Shown: in pieces, positions 18,500 to 26,766 of the stretch
How the letters are laid out: every line of letters starts with the position of its first letter
Position numbering within the stretch: the first letter of the stretch is position 1
NCBI RefSeq assembly: GCF_003402235.1
Contig: NZ_QEWO01000001.1
Location: forward strand, 1,240,001 to 1,304,000
Length of the DNA stretch: 64,000 bases
Reading direction: 5' to 3'
Origin: Parahaliea mediterranea
Lineage (GTDB): Bacteria > Pseudomonadota > Gammaproteobacteria > Pseudomonadales > Halieaceae
Position numbers and translations under genes: made by a program
Notes under the pieces: generated by a model
What the model saw: the letters and a program-made list of their open reading frames with translations, nothing else
Told to the model about the DNA's origin: nothing
The model's database searches: none

Positions 18500-20416
18500 T
18501 CAGGACGGGTCGGCGGTGCGCACCGCCTCTTTCACGATCAAATCGCGGCGCTTGAGAATGGCCTCGATCTGGCGTGGGTGAAGATACGCCCCCAACTCCG
18601 CCTGCAGTTGCTCGGCAGTCAGCGCCTGCAGGCGCTGGATCAGCAGATCCGACACCCGCAGATCCACTTTGCGATACTGTTTGGGCCGCTTGTCGCGCGA
18701 GCGGAAGGCCAGGCTGTGGTCGATGAAGCGCAGCATGTAGCCGTCCTTGGTCCACAGGATATTGGTGAGATTGCGGTCATCGTTGTGAATCAGAATGTCG
18801 AACACAAAGCGCAGACGGTACTGCTCGGACTGTTGGCAATAGCTGTTAAAGGGCAGCTTTTGCTCCAGCCGGTCGCGTTCGTTGATGGTATTGTCGGCCC
18901 AGTCAGACAGGGCGCCCTCGGTACCTTCCACCTGGCCGATCACCGCGGTGGGCACCAGGTTCAAACCCAGCAGGCGGTCCAGCTTGTAGGCCGCCACATC
19001 GTACACGTAGCGGTCGCTGTCGTCGGCGGTGCGAATACTGTAGTGGGTTTTGTTCTGCAGGCCGGGGTCGGTATCTTCGTACTTAAAAACGGCATCGTTG
19101 CTTTTGCCGTCCTGCTCCTGGGTTACCCGCTTGGGCTTGGTGATGCCGGTGCCAATGTCCTCCACCGCCACCACCGGCGCGCTCTGCATGAACTGCTCCA
19201 GTTCGGCATCGCTCATGCCCGACAGTTCCATGGCCAGGTCGCGCTGCTCTGGCACCGGCGCGGCCCGCTGCGGCTCGCCCAGGTAATGCACGAACTGCTC
19301 GCCACCCTCGCTCACCAGGGCCGACGCCCGACCCTTGTAAACGCTGTTGAGCATGCCGGTATCCAGGCGCAGCACCTTGCCATCCATGCGCGACTGGACC
19401 TCACCGTGGGTCGGGGTATGGCCGATCACCAGCTGCTGTGCGCCCACGTTTTTCAGGAACACCTCGGTGTTCCAGCTTTCGGCGTAGGGATGACACAGGG
19501 CAGAGCCCCGGTACCAGTTGAGGCTGTCGTCACTGAATACAAAGGCGGTCTGGGCGTCGAACACGGCCTGTAGCGGGTCAAACCAGTCGGCACGGGTGCG
19601 CGGGTTGGCGGCGGCAAATTCCTCGGCGCGGGCGTTCAGGTAGGTCAGCCGGTCGTGGTAGCCCACGTGCCAGGGCATCACCCCGGCGGCGCGCAGCTTG
19701 CCCATGTTGTCGAGAAAGTCGCGCAGCTCGCTCAGCATTTTTTCATTGAGCGCTTCCAGGGAATTGAACGCCGGGTTTTTGGCGATGCCCCCGTGCATGT
19801 ACACGCTGTCGTTAACCTTCACCGCAAACTGCTGCTGCAGCAGCCAGTCGCCGATTGCGCCACCGGGCGAGAAGGCCTTGCGCAGGGCCACATAGCCGGG
19901 GGGATACTGCTGCTCGAATACGGCTCGCACCTCTGCCTCGTCGCCACCGGGGTTGACCTTGCGGTAGTCCCGCCACAGGGCCTCCCGCTCGGCGGGGCTT
20001 TCATCGGCGGCGAAGGCGGCGTATTCCTCCGCAGACACGTAACGCAGGTCACCGGTCATCACCATCACTTCGTGATTGCCCAGGGTCAGGTGCACATCAC
20101 CGCCGGCGGCGCGGGCCTGCTGTTGCAGCTGCATCAGCAACTCAACCACCTGCCGTGAACCCGGCCCCCGATCCACTAGATCGCCGGTGGATACCAGGTG
20201 GGCGCCACCGCCGATCCAGCGGTTCTGCTGGTCGATCACCTGCACTTCTCGCAGCAGGCGAGTCCAGTCGTCGTAGGCGCCATGCACATCGGCAAAGGCA
20301 ACCACCCGGCTGTCGGTCTCGAAGGTGTAGTCCGGCGCGGCCTGGGCGGTGGCCGCCAGCAGGCCGGCCAGCCCCAACAGGGCGGTGATAATGCCGATTC
20401 GCTTGCCTTTCAACAC
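18500..20416 (-). CDS. Exported PPP-type phosphatase fused to a Fam20C/HipA-like kinase domain
   Basis: Protein of 638 residues with a signal peptide (basic start, hydrophobic core to about residue 26, ending AQAA). Residues 35-380 are a metallophosphatase of the PPP kind, with every metal or catalytic motif visible: DVHG (43-46), GDLVDRG (78-84), GNHE (113-116), His208 in MHGG and His333 in GHTP. Residues 415-630 look like a Fam20C/HipA/PI3K-type atypical kinase: a basic glycine-containing strand (GTGITKPKRV), Lys445 in AVFK, the family phrase DVAAYKLDRLLGLNLVP (473-489), a catalytic-loop candidate HNDDRNLTN (544-552) and metal-site Asp566 in FIDHSLAF. The kinase half is my inference from motif order. 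If both are active it would be a periplasmic two-way phospho-enzyme. It lies 52 bp downstream, on the opposite side, of no obvious partner. Confidence 0.8.
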   Translation of the reverse strand: MLKGKRIGIITALLGLAGLLAATAQAAPDYTFETDSRVVAFADVHGAYDDWTRLLREVQVIDQQNRWIGGGAHLVSTGDLVDRGPGSRQVVELLMQLQQQARAAGGDVHLTLGNHEVMVMTGDLRYVSAEEYAAFAADESPAEREALWRDYRKVNPGGDEAEVRAVFEQQYPPGYVALRKAFSPGGAIGDWLLQQQFAVKVNDSVYMHGGIAKNPAFNSLEALNEKMLSELRDFLDNMGKLRAAGVMPWHVGYHDRLTYLNARAEEFAAANPRTRADWFDPLQAVFDAQTAFVFSDDSLNWYRGSALCHPYAESWNTEVFLKNVGAQQLVIGHTPTHGEVQSRMDGKVLRLDTGMLNSVYKGRASALVSEGGEQFVHYLGEPQRAAPVPEQRDLAMELSGMSDAELEQFMQSAPVVAVEDIGTGITKPKRVTQEQDGKSNDAVFKYEDTDPGLQNKTHYSIRTADDSDRYVYDVAAYKLDRLLGLNLVPTAVIGQVEGTEGALSDWADNTINERDRLEQKLPFNSYCQQSEQYRLRFVFDILIHNDDRNLTNILWTKDGYMLRFIDHSLAFRSRDKRPKQYRKVDLRVSDLLIQRLQALTAEQLQAELGAYLHPRQIEAILKRRDLIVKEAVRTADPS

Positions 20417-20541
20417 GCTGCTCCCCTCATTCTGTCTTCTGGTTTTATGCCCGGCGACCGCCTCAGTCTAGATGAGATTGCCGCACTGTGCCCGCCGCCG
20501 CGTCGCGACTTACGTTAGAATAGCCCACCCGCCTGACTGGA

Positions 20542-21870
20542 ATGCCTACCGTGCTGCAAGAGCTCCCCCTTGATCGCCAACTGCGCCTCGCCCTGGATGA
20601 ACTGGCGCTGGCAACGCCCACCCCCGTACAGGCCCAGGTGATTCCCGCCGCACTCACCGGCAGCGACCTGCTGGTGAGCGCGGCAACCGGCAGCGGCAAG
20701 ACCTTGGCCTATCTGCTGCCCACCCTGCAACGCCTGCTAGAGGAAACAGCGCCGCGTCAGGCGGGCACCCTGGCCCTGGTGCTGGTGCCCACCCGGGAAC
20801 TGGCGCGCCAGGTGCTGAAAAGCTGCCGCCAGCTGACCGCCAAGTCGCCCCTGCAGTGCATGGCGCTGACCGGCGGCGCCGACTTCAAGTACCAGAAGGC
20901 CCAGTTCCGCAAAAACCCCGAAGTTGTCATCGCCACTCCCGGGCGACTGCTGGAGCACTGCGAAAAAGGCAGTGCCGACCTCGCCGCCCTGAAGGTGCTG
21001 GTGCTGGACGAGGCAGACCGCATGCTGGAAATGGGCTTTCGCGAGGATGTGCTGAAAATTACCGATGCCTGCAACCCTGCCCGCCAGACCCTGATGCTCT
21101 CCGCCACCCTGAAAGCCAAGGGTCTGGGGGAGCTCAGCAACACCCTGCTCAACGCGCCGCAAACCATTGCCGTGGACCCGCCGCGTCAGGCCCAGGCCAA
21201 CATCCACCACCAGCGTATATTGGCCGACAGCACCGAGCACAAGAACCAGTTGCTGCTGGCCCTGCTGGCGCAGAACGAAGGGCGGCGCAGCCTGGTATTC
21301 GCCAACAAACGCCGCAGCGCCGAACGGCTGGCGGGCCTGCTGGCCCACAACGGCCTGAAGGCGGACTGCCTGCACGGCGAGATGAGCACCGAAGAGCGCA
21401 AGCGGGTGATGGCCGCCTTTCGCGAGGGCAAAATCCAGGTGCTGTGTGCCTCCGACCTGGCGGCGCGCGGGCTGGACGTGCCTGACATCGACACCGTTAT
21501 CAACTACGACCTGCCCCACTCCGGCGATGACTACGTACACCGCTGCGGCCGCACTGGCCGCGCCGGCGCCAGCGGGGTGGCCATTTCACTGGTGGAAGCC
21601 AGCCAGTGGAACCTGATGATCAGCATCCAGCGTTACCTGAACATGGATTTTGAGCAGCGCGCCCTGCCCGGTCTCAAGGCCAAGTACAGCGGGCCAAAAA
21701 AAGCCAAGGGCTCGGGCAAGGCCGCGGGCAGCAAGAAAAAGAAACCCGCCAAGGGCGAGGCCAAAGCCAAGCAGCGGGCGCGGGATGCAAAAAACAAGGG
21801 CAAACCAAAGCGGCCCAAATCCACCGCCGGGGGCAATGACGGCACCGGACCGCTGATGAAGAAAAAATAA
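20542..21870 (+). CDS. DEAD-box ATP-dependent RNA helicase
   Basis: Cytoplasmic RNA helicase of 442 residues with all core motifs in order: Q motif (TPTPVQAQVI), Walker A (ATGSGKT), PTRELA, TPGR, DEAD in VLDEADRM, SAT in MLSATL, then in the second RecA domain RGLDVPD and HRCGRTGRAG. A basic tail of about 70 residues rich in Lys, Ala and Gly (residues 375-442) probably binds RNA. It resembles the SrmB/RhlE-type helicases that act in ribosome assembly or RNA decay; I cannot fix the subfamily. A TAGAAT -10-like element at 20516-20521 sits only 21 bp before the ATG, so the leader would be very short; a GTG at 20551 is an alternative start. Confidence 0.93.
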   Translation: MPTVLQELPLDRQLRLALDELALATPTPVQAQVIPAALTGSDLLVSAATGSGKTLAYLLPTLQRLLEETAPRQAGTLALVLVPTRELARQVLKSCRQLTAKSPLQCMALTGGADFKYQKAQFRKNPEVVIATPGRLLEHCEKGSADLAALKVLVLDEADRMLEMGFREDVLKITDACNPARQTLMLSATLKAKGLGELSNTLLNAPQTIAVDPPRQAQANIHHQRILADSTEHKNQLLLALLAQNEGRRSLVFANKRRSAERLAGLLAHNGLKADCLHGEMSTEERKRVMAAFREGKIQVLCASDLAARGLDVPDIDTVINYDLPHSGDDYVHRCGRTGRAGASGVAISLVEASQWNLMISIQRYLNMDFEQRALPGLKAKYSGPKKAKGSGKAAGSKKKKPAKGEAKAKQRARDAKNKGKPKRPKSTAGGNDGTGPLMKKK

Positions 21871-21888
21871 GGCGCTATAGCGTGTACC

Positions 21889-21917
21889 GGGCGAGCCCAT
21901 CATCCATGGACTCGCCC
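21889..21917. terminator. Weak hairpin between convergent helicase and S9 peptidase genes
   Basis: GGGCGAG (21889-21895) pairs with CTCGCCC (21911-21917) around a 15-base loop. There is no T tract on either strand, so this is at best a Rho-independent-like stall site for both genes. Confidence 0.25.
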
Positions 21918-21930
21918 GCTCGCCGGGTAA

Positions 21931-23985
21931 TCAGCCCTCTTGCGCTGGCCCGTAGCGTGAAAACCATTCCAGAATCGCCGCCACCTTGCCAATCAGCTGG
22001 CTGGGGCGCTTGTAGATGGAGTGGGACGCCCCCGGCATGCGCACCATGGCCGTATCCACCCCGCGCAGCTTGAGCGCCTGGTAGTACTGCTCGGTCTCGG
22101 GCATGGGCGTGCGCAGGTCCGATTCGCCGGTCAGCAGCATGGTTGGCGTGGTGACGTTACCCACCCGGGACAGGGGCGAGCGCTGCCAGTAGGTCTCGGG
22201 ATCTTCCCAGGGCATTTTGTCGAACCAGTAGCGGGCAAAGTAGGGCGACATGTCCGCGGTGAGCACAAAGCTGGTCCAGTTAATCACCGGCTTGGCCACC
22301 ACCGCCGCGCGAAAGCGATCGGTGCTGCCCACAATCCAGGCGGTGAGCACCCCGCCGCCGGAGCCGCCGGTAACGTAGAGCTGCTGTGGGTCCACGTAGC
22401 CCTTGGCAATCACCGCATCCACCACACTCATCAGGTCGTCGTAATCCTGGCTGGGATAGTTGTGGTGAATCAGGTTGCCAAATTCCTCGCCGTAGCTGGT
22501 GCTGCCCCGGGGATTGGCGTACACCACCACGTAGCCCGCCGCGGCGTAGAGCTGGATTTCCGCCGCGAAATGAGGGCCATAGGTAGCAAAGGGCCCACCG
22601 TGGATCTCCAGGATCAGCGGATAGCGCTTGGCCGGGTCAAAGCCTGGCGGCAGGGCCACCCAGGCCTGGATGTCGCGCTGGTCAAAGCTGGACTTAACCC
22701 ACAGCTCCTGCACCGGGGCCAGGTCGCGGTACTTGAGCAGGTTGTCATTCAGCCGGGTGAGCTGGCGATTGCGCCCGCTCTCGCCCACCGCCAGCTCCGC
22801 CGGAAAGGCCGGCGAGCCCACAGTGTAGGCGTACACGCCATCCCCACCCACCGCAAAACCCGCGCCGGTATAGGGGCGGCCGAGGGCGGTGCCGCCCAGG
22901 TCCCGCGCCAGTTCGGTGAGCTTGCCAGACAGGTTGGTGGCGGCCAGCACCGTTGCGCCCTTGTCGTCGTACTGGAAGTAAATGGCGCGGCCATCGGCGG
23001 ACCACTGGGGGTCGACAATGTTGCGATCCAGATCTGCCAGCAGCTCGCGCTTGTCGCTGCCATCGCGATTCATCACGTAAAGGCGGTTGCGGTGGTAGCC
23101 CATGCGCCGATCGTCCCAGCCGGTCCAGGCGATGCGCTTGCCATCCGGGGAGACCGCCAGGTCGCCATCGGGCCCCTTGCGCTCGGTGAGGGCGGTCAAT
23201 TCACCACTGGCGACATCGATGCGGTAAATATCGGTGTTGGAGACATCGGTGGCCCAATCGGCGTTGCGATTGGCAGACACGTACAGGGCGCGACCATCGC
23301 CCGACCAGCCAATGCTGCCGTCGTGGTGAAAATCCCCCTGGGTGAGCTGGCGCGGGCTGCCGCCATCGGCGGGCATCACAAACACATGGGTGTAGCCCTC
23401 GGGCTTGTCGCCGCTGCCGTCGTTACGATAAACGCTGCGCTCCACCACCACCGGCGGCGCCGCCCACTCGGCCCCCTCGGGCTTGGCGGGCAACTTGCCC
23501 ATCACCGGGGCGTCGCGGGGCACACGCATGGCAAAGGCCAGCCATTTGCCATCGGGCGAAAAGGCCAGGTTCTTGGCCTTTTCCGGCAGGCGGGTGAGCT
23601 GGGCGCTGCGGGGGCTGTCCAGCCAGCTGACAAAAATCTGCGAGCCCACATCGTCCTTGCTGATATAGGCCACCCGGCTGTCGTCCGGCGACAGCACTGC
23701 ACCGCTGATATTGTTCGGGCCGCTGGTCAGTGGCTGCTCGCGGCCGGAGTCGATATCCACCAGCCACAGGTTGCTGCGAGATCGGTCCTTCATGATGTCC
23801 ATGCTGTGGCGCAGGTAGAGGGCGCGCTCGCCCTCGCTGTCCACCAGCGGGTGGCTGGCATAGCGCAGCTGGAAGACATCCTCCGGCGCAAACACCGGCG
23901 CGGCGAGGGCGCTTCCGGCACACAGCGCCGCGCTGGCCATGGCGGCCAGGACCTGCCAGCAGTTCATCGGTTGTTGGCGATTCAT
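21931..23985 (-). CDS. Exported S9-family prolyl oligopeptidase/acylaminoacyl peptidase
   Basis: Serine peptidase of 684 residues started at the ATG at 23985, which has AGGGAGAAGG just upstream; a further in-frame ATG at 24024 lacks support. A signal peptide (hydrophobic Ala-rich core ending GSALAAP) predicts export. Residues 30-390 hold beta-propeller/WD40-like repeats with phrases such as SPDGKWLAF, SPDGKRIAW and SADGRAIYF. The C-terminal alpha/beta-hydrolase domain has the nucleophile in GGSGGG, an acid candidate in GESDLRTP and the histidine in GASHSIYKRPS. It probably clips oligopeptides in the periplasm. It is divergent from prlC with 62 bp between starts, so two peptidase genes share a promoter region. 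Confidence 0.92.
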   Translation of the reverse strand: MNRQQPMNCWQVLAAMASAALCAGSALAAPVFAPEDVFQLRYASHPLVDSEGERALYLRHSMDIMKDRSRSNLWLVDIDSGREQPLTSGPNNISGAVLSPDDSRVAYISKDDVGSQIFVSWLDSPRSAQLTRLPEKAKNLAFSPDGKWLAFAMRVPRDAPVMGKLPAKPEGAEWAAPPVVVERSVYRNDGSGDKPEGYTHVFVMPADGGSPRQLTQGDFHHDGSIGWSGDGRALYVSANRNADWATDVSNTDIYRIDVASGELTALTERKGPDGDLAVSPDGKRIAWTGWDDRRMGYHRNRLYVMNRDGSDKRELLADLDRNIVDPQWSADGRAIYFQYDDKGATVLAATNLSGKLTELARDLGGTALGRPYTGAGFAVGGDGVYAYTVGSPAFPAELAVGESGRNRQLTRLNDNLLKYRDLAPVQELWVKSSFDQRDIQAWVALPPGFDPAKRYPLILEIHGGPFATYGPHFAAEIQLYAAAGYVVVYANPRGSTSYGEEFGNLIHHNYPSQDYDDLMSVVDAVIAKGYVDPQQLYVTGGSGGGVLTAWIVGSTDRFRAAVVAKPVINWTSFVLTADMSPYFARYWFDKMPWEDPETYWQRSPLSRVGNVTTPTMLLTGESDLRTPMPETEQYYQALKLRGVDTAMVRMPGASHSIYKRPSQLIGKVAAILEWFSRYGPAQEG

Positions 23986-24047
23986 TCCTTCTCCCTTTTC
24001 AGTTCGGTTACCATGGCCTCCCATTCATCACTGTGCCCTTCTCCGTC

Positions 24048-26081
24048 ATGTCCAACCCCCTGCTTGAATACCACCTGCTGCCGCCCTTTTCCCGCATTCG
24101 CACCGAACACGTGGAAGAGGCAGTCCGGACACTGGTGGATCACAACAAGACGGCCATCGATACCCTGCTGCAAAGTGGGCAAACGCCGGCCTGGGACAAT
24201 ACGCTGCAGGCCATCGAGGAACTGGATGACGACCTGGAGCGCGCCTGGGCGCCGGTTTCGCATTTGAATGGCGTGATGAATTCCCAAGACCTGAGGGAGG
24301 CCTATAACCGCTGCCTCCCGCTGCTGTCGGAGTATAGCACCTGGATGGGGCAGCACCGGCCCCTGTACCAGGCCTGCCAGCAGCTGGCCGACGGCCCCGG
24401 CTACGCGGGCCTGGACCCGGCCCGGCGCAAGGCCCTGGACAACGCCCTGCGGGACTTTCGCCTGGCCGGTGTCGCCCTGCCGGCGGCGCAGCAGCAACGC
24501 TACGGTGAGCTGAAAAAGCGCCTGTCGGAACTCGGCAGCACCTTCAGCGAAAACGTGCTGGACGCCACCAAGGCCTGGACCCGCCAAGCCAGCGCCGAGG
24601 AGTTGGCCGGGCTGCCCGCCACGGCGCTGGCCAGCGCGCGCCAGGCCGCCGAGCAGGCCGGCAAATCCGGCTACCTGCTGACCCTGGAATTTCCCTCGGT
24701 ACAACCGGTGCTCACCTACTGCGACAACGCCGCCCTGCGCCAGGAGGTTTACACCGCCAACAGCACCCGCGCTTCCGACCAGGGCCCGAACGCCGGCCGC
24801 TGGGACAACAGCCCGCTGATCAGCGAAATCCTTGATTTGCGCCTGGAACTGGCACAGCTGCTGGGCTTTGACAATTACGCCGAGCTGTCGCTGGCCACCA
24901 AAATGGCCGACAGCCCGCAACAGGTGGTCGACTTCCTGGAGAACCTGGCCGCCCGGGCCCGGCCCCAGGCCCAGCGCGAATGGCAGGAGCTATGTGACTA
25001 CGCCCGCGACGAGCACGGGGTACAGACCCTGCAGGCCTGGGACGTGGCCTACTACGCCGAAAAGCTCAAGCAGGCCCGCTACCAGGTATCGCAGGAGGAA
25101 ATCCGCCCCTACCTGCCGGTGGACCGGGTGCTGGCGGGGCTGTTTGAGCTGGTGGGCCGGCTGTACGGGATCGCGGTGGCCGAGATCGACGACTTCGACC
25201 ACTACCACCCGGATGTGCGCCTGTTCGAACTGCGCCAGCAGGGCAAGGCCATCGCCCGCTTCTATCTGGATCTGTACGCTCGCAGCGACAAGCGCGGCGG
25301 CGCCTGGATGGCCGATTGCCGGGTGCGCCGGCGTCGCCAGGGCGAACTGCAGCTGCCGGTCGCCTTTTTGGTGTGCAACTTTACCGCGCCGGTAGGCGAC
25401 ACCCCCTCGCTGCTGACCGAGCAGGAGCTCACCACCCTCTTCCACGAATTTGGCCACGGCCTGCACCACATGCTCACCCAGCAGGAGGTGGCGGCGGTAT
25501 CCGGCATTAACGGCGTGGCCTGGGACGCCGTGGAGCTACCCAGCCAGTTCCTGGAGAACTGGTGCTACGAACCCGAGGCGCTGGCCTTTATCACCGGCCA
25601 CTACCAGAGCGGCGAGCCCCTGCCCCGGGAACTGCTGGACAAGATGCTGGCGGCGAAGAACTTCCAGTCCGCCATGTTCATGGTGCGCCAGCTGGAGTTT
25701 GGCCTGTTCGACTTTCGTCTGCACGGGGAGTGGTCGCTGGATAACCCGCCATCGGTGCAGGGGCTGCTGGACGCGGTGCGCCGCGAGGTTGCCGTGGTGG
25801 TTCCGCCGGCCTTTAACCGCTTCCAGAACAGCTTCTCGCACATTTTTGCCGGCGGCTACGCGGCGGGCTACTACAGCTACCTGTGGGCGGAGGTACTCTC
25901 GGCGGATGCCTATTCGCGCTTCGAGGAAGAAGGCATCTTCAACCCGGCGACCGGGGCCGACTTTCGCGACAAGGTGCTTGCCGTGGGCGGCTCCGTGGAT
26001 GCCATGCAGTTGTTTGTGGACTTCCGCGGCCGGGCGCCGGATACCGCCGCGCTGTTGCGCCACAGCGGCATTGCCGCCTGA
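24048..26081 (+). CDS. prlC: Oligopeptidase A, M3 zinc metallopeptidase
   Basis: Cytoplasmic oligopeptidase of 677 residues, the usual size, started at ATG 24048 (MSNPLLEYHLLPPF), as in PrlC proteins; an in-frame ATG 15 bp upstream is less likely. The zinc site is HEFGH (His466, Glu467, His470) with the third ligand Glu near residue 496 in AVELPSQFLENW. The C-terminal GYYSYLWAEVLSADAYSRF motif is typical of M3 enzymes. It degrades signal peptides and short peptides downstream of larger proteases. Its neighbours include an exported S9 peptidase (divergent). Confidence 0.95.
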   Translation: MSNPLLEYHLLPPFSRIRTEHVEEAVRTLVDHNKTAIDTLLQSGQTPAWDNTLQAIEELDDDLERAWAPVSHLNGVMNSQDLREAYNRCLPLLSEYSTWMGQHRPLYQACQQLADGPGYAGLDPARRKALDNALRDFRLAGVALPAAQQQRYGELKKRLSELGSTFSENVLDATKAWTRQASAEELAGLPATALASARQAAEQAGKSGYLLTLEFPSVQPVLTYCDNAALRQEVYTANSTRASDQGPNAGRWDNSPLISEILDLRLELAQLLGFDNYAELSLATKMADSPQQVVDFLENLAARARPQAQREWQELCDYARDEHGVQTLQAWDVAYYAEKLKQARYQVSQEEIRPYLPVDRVLAGLFELVGRLYGIAVAEIDDFDHYHPDVRLFELRQQGKAIARFYLDLYARSDKRGGAWMADCRVRRRRQGELQLPVAFLVCNFTAPVGDTPSLLTEQELTTLFHEFGHGLHHMLTQQEVAAVSGINGVAWDAVELPSQFLENWCYEPEALAFITGHYQSGEPLPRELLDKMLAAKNFQSAMFMVRQLEFGLFDFRLHGEWSLDNPPSVQGLLDAVRREVAVVVPPAFNRFQNSFSHIFAGGYAAGYYSYLWAEVLSADAYSRFEEEGIFNPATGADFRDKVLAVGGSVDAMQLFVDFRGRAPDTAALLRHSGIAA

Positions 26082-26090
26082 TCAGGCCAG

Positions 26091-26573
26091 TCAGGGCGCA
26101 ACCCACACCGCCCCGCCCCGTTGGCCCGGGCCGGAGGCCACGCAAACCTCCACCTCGCGCAAATCCTCCCCCGCCGACAGCGCGAGGAGTTTGCCCAGCA
26201 GGTAGTGGGCAAACTCCTCCACCGTGGCATTGCGAATCGGCAGCACCTGGGTATCGCTGCGCAAAAACAGCATGTCGTCATCCGCAAAGCGGACACGAAA
26301 ATAGCCCCCGTCCTCGCTGATCTGCTGGTGGGGTGATTCGCCGGCCAGCAGCATGTATTCATCCAGCTCGTCGCAAAGCTGCTTGATGCGGCCCTTGTAC
26401 ACGTTGTAATCAGCGGAAAACCCATTGTCGCCCATCGGCGCCACAATACGCGCCGACACCGAGTAATTGTGCCCGTGCAGGCGCTCGCGCTCGCCGGCGC
26501 CAAAAATGGTGTAGTGGGCCGCCGAGAATTTGTGGCTTTCTTTGTCGATGTAGAGTGTTGTCAGTCGCTCCAT
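26091..26573 (-). CDS. 6-pyruvoyltetrahydropterin synthase-like protein, PTPS-III-like (catalytic Cys absent)
   Basis: T-fold pterin enzyme of 160 residues from the ATG at 26573; an upstream ATG at 26630 would add 19 unlikely residues. Zinc ligands are present: His in FSAAHYTIF and both His of RLHGHNYSV. The cysteine that precedes HGH in QueD (CGRLHGH) is missing; the segment reads GERERLHGHNY, with Glu near the position that replaces Cys in PTPS-III enzymes. From the literature as I recall it, PTPS-III proteins convert dihydroneopterin triphosphate to 6-hydroxymethyl-dihydropterin and can substitute for FolB in folate synthesis. It is convergent with prlC (9 bp between stops) and divergent from the LuxR gene. 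Confidence 0.85.
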   Translation of the reverse strand: MERLTTLYIDKESHKFSAAHYTIFGAGERERLHGHNYSVSARIVAPMGDNGFSADYNVYKGRIKQLCDELDEYMLLAGESPHQQISEDGGYFRVRFADDDMLFLRSDTQVLPIRNATVEEFAHYLLGKLLALSAGEDLREVEVCVASGPGQRGGAVWVAP

Positions 26574-26703
26574 GACAGGGTTCCGCTTGCGGGGGCCAAC
26601 CATTGTTGCGGCTGGCCCTGGTGATGGCAAGGGCAGGCTTTGGCCGCGCTTGGGGGCGGGGCCTAAAACAGTTCAAGCCAGTGGACCCAGGCCCATGCCT
26701 GCG

Positions 26704-26726
26704 CCCGGCACCGTTCTGTTGCCGGG
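26704..26726. promoter_or_regulatory. Inverted repeat upstream of the LuxR-type gene
   Basis: Perfect 7-bp arms CCCGGCA and TGCCGGG separated by 9 bases, ending 40 bp before the LuxR gene's ATG and just upstream of two TACACT -10-like hexamers (26736-26741, 26749-26754). Could be an operator controlling the regulator gene; equally it may be a chance GC palindrome. Confidence 0.3.
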
Positions 26727-26766
26727 CAAAGGCCGTACACTGCCCCCTACACTCTGGGAGCAACGC

